A stretch of DNA of 64,000 bases, taken from NCBI GenBank assembly GCA_902762385.1, contig CACWNQ010000012.1, positions 35,168 to 99,167 of the forward strand. Direction: 5' to 3'. Positions 7,778 through 16,887 of this stretch are shown in pieces. The translations under genes were made by a program, and so were the position numbers. The notes beneath the pieces were generated by a model. The model was not told where the DNA came from and ran no database searches. It saw only the letters and a program-made list of their open reading frames with translations. The DNA comes from an uncultured Bacteroidales bacterium (GTDB taxonomy: Bacteria; Bacteroidota; Bacteroidia; Bacteroidales; Muribaculaceae). The number at the start of each line of letters is the position of its first letter. The stretch's first letter is position 1.

Positions 7778-9802
7778 TTACCAGATAGTTACTCGGTCTT
7801 CGGGTGCGCGCCACATCTTCTCTCCGGGTTGAATGTTGAAGGCATTGAAGAACGGCTCGAGGTTGCGTATAGCAACGTTAACGCGGTTAATACCGAGAGA
7901 GTGGGGGTCGGTCTTGGTGCGACGCAGAATCTCTTCCTTGGTGATGTTGGCTGCCCACACGTTGGCATAGCTAAGGAAGAAGCGCTGGTCGGGAGTGAAT
8001 CCGTCGATTTCCTTGTCGCCAGCACCTTGCTCAGTTTTCTTGAAAGCGCTGTAGGCAACGCGCAAACCACCATGATCAGCTATGTTCTCACCCATAGTGA
8101 AGGTGCCGTTGGCATGCACGTCGTCGGCAACAATCTCGGCGCTGTATTGTGCACCCAGTTTGTCGGCGAGTTCCTGGAACTTGGCAGCATCTTCGGCAGT
8201 CCACCAGTCAATCATGTTGCCATGGTGGTCGAAGTTGCGTCCTTGGTCATCAAAGCCATGAGTCATCTCGTGACCGATTACCACGCCAATTGCACCATAA
8301 TTGCTGGCATCATCGGCATCGGGGTCGAAGTATGGCTTTTGCAGGATGCCTGCAGGGAAGCAAATCTCGTTGGTCGATGGGTCGTAGTAGGCGTTTACGG
8401 TTTGTGGTGTCATCTGCCATTTATCCTTGTCGACGGGCTTGTTCAGTTGTGAGAGTTGATATTCAGCCTCAAAACGGCGAGCGTTCTTCACATTTTCCCA
8501 GTAGTAGTTATCACGGTCGATAGTGATGCCACTGTAGTCGCGCCACTGGTCGGGATAGCCCACCTTAACAGTAAAGCTGTTGAGCTTAACAAGAGCGTTC
8601 ACTTTGGTCTTTGGGCTCATCCAAGTTAGATCCTTGATGTGCTCGCCAAGCGCCAATCGCAGATTGTTGATGAGCTTGATCATCTTTTGCTTCGACTCCT
8701 CGGGGAAATGTTTTTTCACATAGAGCTCGCCTACAGCCTCTCCAAGGACGCCATTTGGCACGTTGAGGGCACGTTTCCAGCGTGGTTGCATCACAGTCTT
8801 TCCACTCATGGCACGACTGTACATATCGAAGTTGGCCTGCTCAAAGTCATCGGTAAGGTAGTTTGAAGCAGCGTCGAGATATTTGAATGCCAGGTAATTC
8901 CTGATATCCTCAATTTTGAGAGTACCCATCATCTCGTTGAACTTTGCCATCGAGTTAAGATGCATAACGCATGCTTTTTCAACCTTAATAGAAGCTGGGA
9001 AAAGCAGGTTGAAATAGCTGTTCCAATCAAAGTTTGGGTAGTCGGCCTTGAGTTGGTCAACAGTACGTAGATTGTACTGCTTGCTGTAGTCACGGCTTTC
9101 CTCGCGTGTCATAGCCACTTTGGCAAGCTCGGTTTCAATATCAAGTATGTTCTTGGCTATCTTCTTGGCGTCCTTCGCCTTACGTCCCGAAAGGGTGAAA
9201 AGCTTCTCGATGTAAGACAGATAAGCGTTGCGAACCTTAACTGTGTTCTCGTCATTCTCGAGGTAGTAGTCGCGGTCGCCCATTCCCAGACTTCCAGCAG
9301 TCAGGTAGAGCAAATTCTGGTCGCTGTTCATCAGGTCGGCCATTACGCCACTGTCGAAGAATGGAGCAGCGATGCCTGTGTGCAGGTCGGCCATCATTGC
9401 TTCGAAACTGTTGCGAGGCATTTGATAGATTTGGGCAAGCATCATTTCAACGGGACGTGTGCCTTGCTGGTTGCGCAAGGTGCTATCCATGCCTTGAAGA
9501 TAAAGGTCGCTAACTTTCTGAGCCAAACTGCCTTTTGGATTGTTAGAACCCAAATTTAGGATAAGGTCTTTGAGTTGCTCGCGATTGTTCTCGGCAAGCC
9601 CGTCGAAGGTACCAAACCTTGCATACTGAGGGTCGAGAGGATTGGCTTTCATCCAGCCACCACAAGCATACTGATAGAAGTTTTCGCCAGGCTTAGTACT
9701 TAGGTCAAGGTTGTTGCGATCAACACCCTTGTTGAGATTGCCGGCGCTCATTGTCATTGCTGTCATCACGAGTGATAATAGTAAAAGTTTCTTAGTTTTC
9801 AT
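7778..9802 (-). CDS. M13 family zinc metallopeptidase (PepO/neprilysin-like)
   Basis: This 674-residue exported protein has an N-terminal signal segment (MKTKKLLLLSLVMTAMTMSA) and the M13 N-terminal region beginning NLDLSTKPGENFYQYACGGW. The catalytic domain contains VIGHEMTHGFDDQG (HExxH zinc site near 509-513), ENIADHGG (third zinc ligand Glu and the ExxxD motif near 571) and the CxxW-like end KMWRAPEDRVTIW (the family Cys is absent). Length and domain order are normal for the family. M13 enzymes cleave small peptides in the periplasm or at the surface. It is monocistronic, with its own promoter and terminator. Confidence 0.92.
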   Translation of the reverse strand: MKTKKLLLLSLVMTAMTMSAGNLNKGVDRNNLDLSTKPGENFYQYACGGWMKANPLDPQYARFGTFDGLAENNREQLKDLILNLGSNNPKGSLAQKVSDLYLQGMDSTLRNQQGTRPVEMMLAQIYQMPRNSFEAMMADLHTGIAAPFFDSGVMADLMNSDQNLLYLTAGSLGMGDRDYYLENDENTVKVRNAYLSYIEKLFTLSGRKAKDAKKIAKNILDIETELAKVAMTREESRDYSKQYNLRTVDQLKADYPNFDWNSYFNLLFPASIKVEKACVMHLNSMAKFNEMMGTLKIEDIRNYLAFKYLDAASNYLTDDFEQANFDMYSRAMSGKTVMQPRWKRALNVPNGVLGEAVGELYVKKHFPEESKQKMIKLINNLRLALGEHIKDLTWMSPKTKVNALVKLNSFTVKVGYPDQWRDYSGITIDRDNYYWENVKNARRFEAEYQLSQLNKPVDKDKWQMTPQTVNAYYDPSTNEICFPAGILQKPYFDPDADDASNYGAIGVVIGHEMTHGFDDQGRNFDHHGNMIDWWTAEDAAKFQELADKLGAQYSAEIVADDVHANGTFTMGENIADHGGLRVAYSAFKKTEQGAGDKEIDGFTPDQRFFLSYANVWAANITKEEILRRTKTDPHSLGINRVNVAIRNLEPFFNAFNIQPGEKMWRAPEDRVTIW

Positions 9803-9841
9803 TGTTATTATATTATTTATATAAATGTGTATTTATTGTTG

Positions 9842-9849
9842 CAAAGATA
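9842..9849 (-). promoter_or_regulatory. -7 box of the M13 peptidase gene
   Basis: The minus strand reads TATCTTTG (TAnnTTTG), 39 bases before the ATG at 9802. No clear -33 TTG was seen. Confidence 0.4.
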
Positions 9850-9972
9850 ATACATTGTTTTTAGTTGAGAGTCATTAGTTGAGAGTTTTTTTGCAAGTGA
9901 TTAGGTTGGAATCTGTTTTTAAGTATAGAATGAAAATTTTGTATTTGTTCTTCATTGTTTGAGAAAAACTCG

Positions 9973-9980
9973 TAAATTTG
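9973..9980 (+). promoter_or_regulatory. -7 box of rlmD
   Basis: TAAATTTG fits TAnnTTTG, 31 bases before the GTG start at 10012. TTTG runs upstream do not sit at the ideal spacing. Confidence 0.4.
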
Positions 9981-10011
9981 CAGTAGATATTTATTTAATA
10001 TTATTTAGTCA

Positions 10012-11418
10012 GTGGGAAAGAAGAAGAATTTGCCTCTGCTTGAGGATTTTGAGATAACAGGCGTTGCTGCCGAGGGTAAGAGCCTGGGACGCTGGAACGA
10101 CATGGTGGTATTCATCCCCTATGGTGCTCCTGGTGATGTGGCACGGGTTAGGATTACTCGCAAGAAGCACAGCTTTGCCGAGGGCGTAATAGATGAGCTT
10201 GTAAAGCCTAGTGAACTGCGTGTTGAGCCTATGTGCCAGCACTTTGGCGTTTGCGGTGGTTGCAAATGGCAGCACTTGCCCTATGAGTACCAACTGCAAT
10301 GCAAACAGCAGCAGGTGGTTGATGCTCTTGAGCGAATTGCTAAAGTTCCAATCCCTGCTATCTCTCCAATTCTTGGCTCAAAGAAAACCACCTTTTACCG
10401 CAACAAACTGGAATTTACCTTCAGCAACAAATGCTGGCTAACAACAGAGCAGATGCAGAGTGGTGAGGCATTCCCTAACCGCAACGCTGTGGGTTTCCAC
10501 ATCCCTGGTGGATTTGACAAAGTGCTTAACATTGAGAAATGTTGGCTTCAAGATGATATCAACAATCAGATTCGCGTATTCTTGCGAGACTATACCCAGG
10601 AGCGTGGCTACACATTCTATGACATTCGCAACAATGTGGGCTTTATGCGCATGATGATGGTACGCACTGCCAGCACTGGCGAGATAATGCTCGTGGTGGT
10701 ATTTAGCGAGGACAACAGGGAAGCCATTGATGAGGTTATGGCCGCAGTGAAAGAGCGTTTCCCACAGATTACATCGCTCATGTATGTCGTCAACCTCAAA
10801 GTCAACGACTCGCTAGGTGACCAGGAGTTTGTGCTCTACAGTGGTCGTGACTACATTGAGGAAGAGATGGAGGGGTTGAAATTCAGAGTAGGACCTAAAT
10901 CGTTTTACCAAACCAATAGCGAGCAAGCCTACGAATTATATAAAGTGGCACGCAACTTTGCTGGCTTGACTGGTAATGAACTCGTCTATGACCTATACAC
11001 CGGCACCGGCACAATCGCTAACTTCGTGTCACGCCAGGCCCGCGAAGTCATTGGCATCGAATATGTTCCTGAGGCTATTGAGGACGCAAAACTTAATTCA
11101 CGGGTTAACGGTATAGAGAACACCAAGTTCTTTGCCGGCGACATGAAAGATGTGCTAACTGGCGAGTTTGTGGCTTACCACGGCATCCCCGACGTGATGA
11201 TTGTAGATCCACCACGTGCTGGCATGCACGAGGATGTGGTAAAAGTAATTCTCGAAGCCGAACCCAAGCGCATAGTGTATGTGAGCTGCAACCCAGCAAC
11301 CCAAGCCCGCGATATTGCAATGCTCGATGTTAAATATCGTATAGATGCAATTCAGCCTATTGACATGTTCCCTCACACCCATCATGTGGAGAATGTGGTG
11401 TTGCTAAGTAGGAAGTAA
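10012..11418 (+). CDS. 23S rRNA (uracil-C5)-methyltransferase, TrmA/RlmD family
   Basis: This 468-residue protein uses GTG as start. It has an N-terminal TRAM/OB region (about 8-70), then the iron-sulfur cysteines C75, C81, C84 (CQHFGVCGGC) and C177. The SAM-binding loop is YDLYTGTGTIANF (about 326-338), followed by IVDPPRAGMH and the catalytic-Cys motif YVSCNPATQARD (about 422-433), all family signatures. It methylates a uridine of 23S rRNA at C5 using S-adenosylmethionine. The symbol rlmD rests on the cluster cysteines and general likeness; RlmC or another paralogous specificity cannot be excluded. Confidence 0.9.
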   Translation: MGKKKNLPLLEDFEITGVAAEGKSLGRWNDMVVFIPYGAPGDVARVRITRKKHSFAEGVIDELVKPSELRVEPMCQHFGVCGGCKWQHLPYEYQLQCKQQQVVDALERIAKVPIPAISPILGSKKTTFYRNKLEFTFSNKCWLTTEQMQSGEAFPNRNAVGFHIPGGFDKVLNIEKCWLQDDINNQIRVFLRDYTQERGYTFYDIRNNVGFMRMMMVRTASTGEIMLVVVFSEDNREAIDEVMAAVKERFPQITSLMYVVNLKVNDSLGDQEFVLYSGRDYIEEEMEGLKFRVGPKSFYQTNSEQAYELYKVARNFAGLTGNELVYDLYTGTGTIANFVSRQAREVIGIEYVPEAIEDAKLNSRVNGIENTKFFAGDMKDVLTGEFVAYHGIPDVMIVDPPRAGMHEDVVKVILEAEPKRIVYVSCNPATQARDIAMLDVKYRIDAIQPIDMFPHTHHVENVVLLSRK

Positions 11419-11489
11419 GAAGTAAAAAGTAATAAGTGGCAAGTGTTAAGTAAAAAGTAAGAAGTTTTTTGTTATAAAGTAATAAGTGA
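11406..11489 (+). repeat. degenerate AAGTAAGAAGT simple-sequence tract
   Basis: Between rlmD and the next gene the sequence is a run of AAGTAAGAAGT, AAAAAGT and AATAAGTG-like units without a fixed period. Similar low-complexity runs (AGTTGAGAGT near 9864, AGTTATTAGTTGTCAG near 61650) occur elsewhere in intergenic DNA of this window. No promoter motif stands out in it. Confidence 0.6.
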
Positions 11490-14038
11490 GAGGGATTAAG
11501 GGATATATTTTTCTATTGCTATTGATTGTTACTGCAATGGTTGTTCATGGACAACCACTTGAAGGTTACACCCACATAAAAGGAGTTGTACTAGATTCAG
11601 AAACGGGGGAAGGGATTCCCTATGCCCAGATTTACCTGCTTGGTTCTCAAACTGGCGCACTCACTAATGAGCAAGGTGGTTTCACCATTGTTACAGGAGT
11701 TAAGTTCAGCAAGGTAAAGGTTATGGTTGTAGGCTATCAAACTCAAGAACTTGATGTTCCCATGGGTAAACTGACCGAGCTAGTAATCAAGATGGTGCCT
11801 ACTTCCGTTATGCTCAACGAGATACTTGTACGCAAGACTGAGAAATATGTTAAGAAGGGAAACCCAGCTGTGGCTTTTGTTGAGAAGCTACGCGCTCGAC
11901 GCAATATGTATAATCCCAAGGACCATCAATACTACAACTACCACAAGTATGAGAAAGTATCATTTGGTCTCAACAATTTCAACCCTGCCAGCAACAAGAA
12001 CCTCATTGCTCAAAACTTCAAGTTCTTAAAGGAATATGTCGACACCAGCGACATCACAGGAAAGATGGTGCTTCCCTTGTCGATTCAGGAAAAAGTTAGT
12101 GAAGAGCATTACCGCAAGTCGCCATCTGCACATCGTGAGGTCGTGATGGCAACTAACCATGCTGGCATCGATGATCAGCACGACACCGAGAGCCTCAAGA
12201 AATTTATTGACGACGTGTTTCGTGAGATGGACATTTATAGTAACGACATCACATTCATGCAAAACCGCTTTGTGAGTCCATTGTCGAGCATAGGCACTGA
12301 CTTTTATAAGTACTACCTCGACACTGTGATGGTCGACGGGCTACAGTGTTATGAGCTAACGTTTACACCTTTTACCACCGAGACCTTCGGCTTCCTGGGA
12401 AGGCTATATGTACCAGCCAATGACAGCACCTTGTTTATTTCAAAAGTGAGGATGAACGTGCCGCACAACATCAATCTGAATTATGTGAACCAGGTGTATC
12501 TTGAGCAAGACTACATAAAAGCTTCCGACGGATCACGCCTTAAAGTGCGTGATGACTTGATGGTGGAGTTCAAAATTGCTCCCAAGACGCCCGAGATATA
12601 TGCACGTCGACAGACCTTCTATGACGGCCACAACTTCAAGCAGCCCAAGGACATGTCAATCTTTAACCAAAGCGCTGAGGTGATAATGAGAAAGAATCTT
12701 GAGCAAGACGAGAACTACTGGGCAGCCCACCGACCAGTGGTTGCCGTAAAAAATGAACACACCGTCAAGGACATGCTCACGCGGTTGAGACAATCTAAGC
12801 TCTTCTACTGGTGCGAGAAGGTGGTCACCACATTAGTTAATGGCTACATAGCCACCTCAGGGAATGCTAGAAACAGCAAATTTGACATTGGTCCCATGAA
12901 TACCACCATAAGCGGCAATAGCCTTGAAGGATTGAGACTTAGAGTGGGCGGCATGACCACCGCCAAGCTAAATCCACGCTGGTTTAGCAAATTCTATGTT
13001 GCTTATGGCGCACGTGATGAGCGATTCAAGTATATGGGTCAGCTGGAATACTCATTTGTTGATAAGAAATATCACCCTAACGAATTTCCTGTCAACTCGT
13101 TGCGCCTTATGCATCGCTATGATGTCGATAAGTTGGGTCAGCACTATCTCTACACTAATCCCGACAACGTGTTCCTAGCACTAAAGCGGCAGAAAGACGA
13201 CAAAATGATATATCTGCGCGAGACTGTGCTGGAGTATAAACTCGAGACCCAATCTGGGTTCTCGCTAACGGCATCGGTTCAACATCAGCGCCACGAGGCA
13301 TCGAGGTTTATACCATTTATCGATAGCAAGGGCAACGAGTATGGGCATTACAACACAGCAGGCTTCAACGTCACACTGCGCTATGCACCAGGCGAGAAGT
13401 TTTACCAAACGCGCTCGTTCCGAATTCCCATCAACCAGGACGCACCCGTGTTCACCCTCTCGCACACCTTCATGCCGCGAGGATTCTTAGGAAGTGACTA
13501 TACCATCAACAAAACCGAGGCTGGAATACAAAAACGTTTCTGGTTCTCAGCATTTGGCTACACCGACATCATCCTCAAGGCAGGAAAAATATGGAGCACA
13601 GTGCCTTATCCAGAACTGCTACTGCCAAACACCAACTTATCTTACACTATTCAGCCCGAATCGTTTGCGTTGATGAACGCGATGGAGTTTATCAACGACC
13701 AGTACTTGTCGTGGGATGTGACCTACTGGATTAACGGTGCAATACTAAATCGCATCCCTCTTCTCAAAAAGCTGAAGATGCGCGAGGTGGTGTCGTTCAG
13801 GGGGTTGTGGGGTTCACTCAGTGACAAGAATGACCCGATGCTCCACCCTGAATTATTTCAGTTCCCAGCTATCGCCGACCGTCACAAGATGGACAAGAAA
13901 CCATATATGGAAATTGGTGTGGGACTTGACAACATACTCACATTCTTGCGTGTGGACTACGTGTGGCGATTGAGTTACCGTGACAACCCAGGCATTAATC
14001 GCAGTGGCGTGCGAGTGCAGCTACATTTTACTTTTTAA
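11486..14038 (+). CDS. DUF5686 outer-membrane protein with carboxypeptidase-regulatory-like domain
   Basis: This 850-residue exported protein (GTG start) has a signal peptide at 1-22 ending VVHG. A carboxypeptidase-regulatory-like beta-sandwich follows at about 30-115 (HIKGVVLDSETGEGIPYAQIYLLGS), common at the front of Bacteroidetes outer-membrane proteins. The rest matches the DUF5686 pattern: a middle domain and a C-terminal barrel ending in alternating aromatic strands (YVWRLSYRD, VRVQLHFTF). The final Phe fits Bam-dependent assembly. Function of DUF5686 is not established. The GTG start is needed to keep the signal peptide. Confidence 0.85.
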   Translation: MRGIKGYIFLLLLIVTAMVVHGQPLEGYTHIKGVVLDSETGEGIPYAQIYLLGSQTGALTNEQGGFTIVTGVKFSKVKVMVVGYQTQELDVPMGKLTELVIKMVPTSVMLNEILVRKTEKYVKKGNPAVAFVEKLRARRNMYNPKDHQYYNYHKYEKVSFGLNNFNPASNKNLIAQNFKFLKEYVDTSDITGKMVLPLSIQEKVSEEHYRKSPSAHREVVMATNHAGIDDQHDTESLKKFIDDVFREMDIYSNDITFMQNRFVSPLSSIGTDFYKYYLDTVMVDGLQCYELTFTPFTTETFGFLGRLYVPANDSTLFISKVRMNVPHNINLNYVNQVYLEQDYIKASDGSRLKVRDDLMVEFKIAPKTPEIYARRQTFYDGHNFKQPKDMSIFNQSAEVIMRKNLEQDENYWAAHRPVVAVKNEHTVKDMLTRLRQSKLFYWCEKVVTTLVNGYIATSGNARNSKFDIGPMNTTISGNSLEGLRLRVGGMTTAKLNPRWFSKFYVAYGARDERFKYMGQLEYSFVDKKYHPNEFPVNSLRLMHRYDVDKLGQHYLYTNPDNVFLALKRQKDDKMIYLRETVLEYKLETQSGFSLTASVQHQRHEASRFIPFIDSKGNEYGHYNTAGFNVTLRYAPGEKFYQTRSFRIPINQDAPVFTLSHTFMPRGFLGSDYTINKTEAGIQKRFWFSAFGYTDIILKAGKIWSTVPYPELLLPNTNLSYTIQPESFALMNAMEFINDQYLSWDVTYWINGAILNRIPLLKKLKMREVVSFRGLWGSLSDKNDPMLHPELFQFPAIADRHKMDKKPYMEIGVGLDNILTFLRVDYVWRLSYRDNPGINRSGVRVQLHFTF

Positions 14039-14055
14039 TTATCATGTAAAAGGCT

Positions 14056-14706
14056 ATGACAAAAATAAACAGAAAAAAGTGGATGCGAATTGTGTTATGG
14101 CTAGCTCTAGCCTGTGTGGTAGTGGCAATTGTGTGTGACACATTAGTCAAGCATAACACTCACGGTCGTGCCTATGACAATATCGACAGTCTGCCTCACA
14201 ACAAAGTGGGGTTGCTGCTTGGCACATCACCACTCGACCGACAAGGAAACACAAACTATTACTTCATTTATAGAATAGATGCTGCCGAGGAACTCATTAA
14301 ATCGGGCAAGATAGATTATTTACTTGTGAGTGGAGATAACAGCTCAAAGGGCTATGACGAGCCTACATGGATGCGAGATTCACTAGTCGCTCGTGGAGTA
14401 CCCGAAGAACGTATTGTGCTTGACTTTGCAGGATTGCGTACATTGGACTCGGTGGTTAGGGCAAAAGAAGTTTTTGGTCAAGACAGCATCACAATAATTT
14501 CACAGCTTTTCCACAATGAGCGTGCACTATATCTTGCCGATCACAATGGCATAAACGCTATTGCCTATAACGCAAAGGATGTGACCCTGTGGCACAAATG
14601 GCTCAAAATACACAGCCGAGAGTACTTAGCCAGAGTAAAAATGATGATTGACCTTGCCATCAACAAGCAACCTCATTTCTTAGGAGAGAAGGTTGAAATA
14701 AAGTAA
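14056..14706 (+). CDS. SanA/YdcF-type DUF218 envelope protein
   Basis: This 216-residue protein has one N-terminal transmembrane segment (about 11-27) and a periplasmic DUF218 domain. That domain begins VGLLLGTSP and continues with YRIDAAEELIKSGKIDYLLVSGDN, DEPTWMRDSLVARGVPEERIVLDFAG, RTLDSVVRAKEVFG and ITIISQLFHNERALYLA, in the order seen in SanA. Members contribute to the envelope barrier in other bacteria; the reaction is unknown. It begins 17 bases after the DUF5686 gene and probably shares its transcript. Confidence 0.85.
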   Translation: MTKINRKKWMRIVLWLALACVVVAIVCDTLVKHNTHGRAYDNIDSLPHNKVGLLLGTSPLDRQGNTNYYFIYRIDAAEELIKSGKIDYLLVSGDNSSKGYDEPTWMRDSLVARGVPEERIVLDFAGLRTLDSVVRAKEVFGQDSITIISQLFHNERALYLADHNGINAIAYNAKDVTLWHKWLKIHSREYLARVKMMIDLAINKQPHFLGEKVEIK

Positions 14707-14771
14707 TAATGCGTTAGAGGCTCCAGCTCAGGCCTCACAAAAAGGATTGTTGAAAAAAAAGTGAATTATTA

Positions 14772-14803
14772 TTTGCGTAATTTAGCGAATAGTAGTAAAT
14801 TTG
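14772..14803 (+). promoter_or_regulatory. promoter of the glycogen operon
   Basis: TTTG at 14772-14775, 20 bases, then TAAATTTG at 14796-14803: a full match to the Bacteroidetes promoter. The leader to the ATG at 14882 is about 70 bases. Confidence 0.6.
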
Positions 14804-14881
14804 TTACGATTACTAGAAAGCGTGTTATGCCTGTTGAGAAAAGCAGACTTTGAAACTTATTAACCATTACATATTTACTTA

Positions 14882-16837
14882 ATGAGCTATTTAAAATTTG
14901 ATAAAAACTTGATGATAAATCTTGAGCAATCCCTCACGAAGGAGATACTCAGGACCAATCAGTCGGGGGCTTATCATTGCACCACTATTGTGGGCTGCAA
15001 CACCCGCAAACAGCATGGTTTGCTGGTGATTCCAATTCCAGAAATTGACGACAACTTCCATGTGATGCTCTCATCTATCGATGAGACTGTAATCCAGCAT
15101 GGCGCCCCGTTCAATCTGGGCCTTCACAAGTATAAGGGCAATGTGTACAGTCCCAATGGGCACAAGTACATTCGCGAGTATGACTGCGAGCGTGTGCCTA
15201 GTCACTTGTTCCGTGTGGGCGGTGTGATATTGAAACGTGAAAAAATATTCATCACCAACGAGAACCGCATTCTCATCAGATACACTCTTGTGGACGCTCA
15301 TTCGAAGACTACATTGCAGTTCCGCCCATTCTTGGCGTTCCGTAATGCCAACGACTTGTGTGTCGAGAACTCGGTTGCCAGTAGGGAGTATCAAGAGGTT
15401 CATAATGGTATAGCAACTTGTATGTATGATGGATACCCCACACTTTACATGCAGTTTAACCACAAACCCAAGTTTGTGTTTGACCCTCACTGGTATAAGG
15501 GCATAGAATATATTAAGGACATGGAACGCGGAATACCTTACACCGAAGACCTGTATGTGCCCGGCTATTTCGAGATAGAGATTAAGAAAGGCGAGCCACT
15601 CATCTTCTCGGCAGGTATTGATGAAGTGAATACCCGCAACCTAAGTCGAATGCACGAGGATGAGATAAACTCACGCACACCTCGCACCAGTTTCTACAAC
15701 TGCTTGAAGAATAGTGCAAAGCAATTTTACCTGACAAATGATGATGGCAACTACATGCTTGCAGGTTATCCATGGTTCAAGATTCGTGCGCGTGATGAGT
15801 TCTTGGCATTGCCAGGCTGCACTATCTCCAACCATCATCGTCCCGACTTCGAGAAGATAATGGACACCGCTAAGGTGGCATTGCTGCGCTTCATCGATGA
15901 TGGCACTCTCGACAAGCATCTTAAAGGCATTGACTTGCCCGATGTGCCCTTGTGGGCTATGTGGTCATTACAGGAATATGCCAAGGATGCCGGTATGACC
16001 GAGGCGCGTGAACGATATGGTGACCTTGTGAAGGCTATGCTTGCCCATATCATTGATGATAAGCATCCTAACCTTACACTTGAGACTAATGGTCTTGTGA
16101 CAACCGATGGTACACGCAAGCCAATGTCGTGGATGGATTCGACCCACCCCGATGGTTCACCGATGATTCCACGCACAGGTTACCTGGTGGAATTTAATGC
16201 ATTGTGGTATAACTCGCTGATGTTTGCCCAGGAAATGTTTGGTGAGATAGAGTCAGAGAAAAAATTGGTTGCTACCTGGAAAAAGATTGCCGACAAGGCG
16301 AAACCTGCCTTTGTTGAGATGTTCTTGAACGACTATGGTTACCTGTATGACTATGTTGATGGCCAATATGCCGATCCGAGTGTTCGTCCCAACATGATAA
16401 TAGCCGCCGGTATTGACTACTCACCGCTTGACCGCCGCCAGCGCAAGCGTGTGATTGATGTGGTGACACGAGAATTGCTGACACCAAAGGGACTTCGTAC
16501 TTTAAGTCCTAAGAGTTGGGGCTACAAGCCTTGGTACTTGGGAAATCCCGAGGAGCGAGAAGTTGCCTATTATGCTGGTTCGGCACGTCCATGGCTCATG
16601 GGCTTTTACACCGATGCCTACATTAAGGTGTTTGGGCTTAATGGTGCGTCGTTCATTGAGCGCATGATGATAGGTTTTGAGGATGAGATGTCGCAAGGTG
16701 GCATCGGCACTCTATCAGAACTCTATGATGGTAATCCTCCATTCATTGGTCGTGGCGCTGTGAGCTATGCTCCCAATGTGGGTGGTGTGCTTCGTGTTTT
16801 GCGCTTGTTCAAGAATATAGGATTTATAAAATCATAA
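14882..16837 (+). CDS. glycogen debranching enzyme (GH133 amylo-alpha-1,6-glucosidase type)
   Basis: This 651-residue protein has the bacterial N-terminal debranching domain (about 1-220; SGAYHCTTIVGCNTRKQHGLLV). The GH133 (alpha/alpha)6 catalytic domain follows (about 270-650), with AGYPWFKIRARDEFLALPG and TTDGTRKPMSWMD, then VEFNALWYNSLMFA. It hydrolyses alpha-1,6 branch stubs of glycogen. No signal peptide, so cytoplasmic. It is the first gene of an operon with a GT4 synthase and a GH57 amylase, the usual glycogen set of Bacteroidales. Length is normal. Confidence 0.93.
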   Translation: MSYLKFDKNLMINLEQSLTKEILRTNQSGAYHCTTIVGCNTRKQHGLLVIPIPEIDDNFHVMLSSIDETVIQHGAPFNLGLHKYKGNVYSPNGHKYIREYDCERVPSHLFRVGGVILKREKIFITNENRILIRYTLVDAHSKTTLQFRPFLAFRNANDLCVENSVASREYQEVHNGIATCMYDGYPTLYMQFNHKPKFVFDPHWYKGIEYIKDMERGIPYTEDLYVPGYFEIEIKKGEPLIFSAGIDEVNTRNLSRMHEDEINSRTPRTSFYNCLKNSAKQFYLTNDDGNYMLAGYPWFKIRARDEFLALPGCTISNHHRPDFEKIMDTAKVALLRFIDDGTLDKHLKGIDLPDVPLWAMWSLQEYAKDAGMTEARERYGDLVKAMLAHIIDDKHPNLTLETNGLVTTDGTRKPMSWMDSTHPDGSPMIPRTGYLVEFNALWYNSLMFAQEMFGEIESEKKLVATWKKIADKAKPAFVEMFLNDYGYLYDYVDGQYADPSVRPNMIIAAGIDYSPLDRRQRKRVIDVVTRELLTPKGLRTLSPKSWGYKPWYLGNPEEREVAYYAGSARPWLMGFYTDAYIKVFGLNGASFIERMMIGFEDEMSQGGIGTLSELYDGNPPFIGRGAVSYAPNVGGVLRVLRLFKNIGFIKS

Positions 16838-16887
16838 TGCGCGAGAACTGGTTTACTAGAATATCCCTTTAGAAACTAAGACAATAT

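Noticed and set aside
14717-14736. Terminator after the SanA-type gene
   Set aside because: GAGGC/GCCTC is only a five-base stem and no T run follows it.
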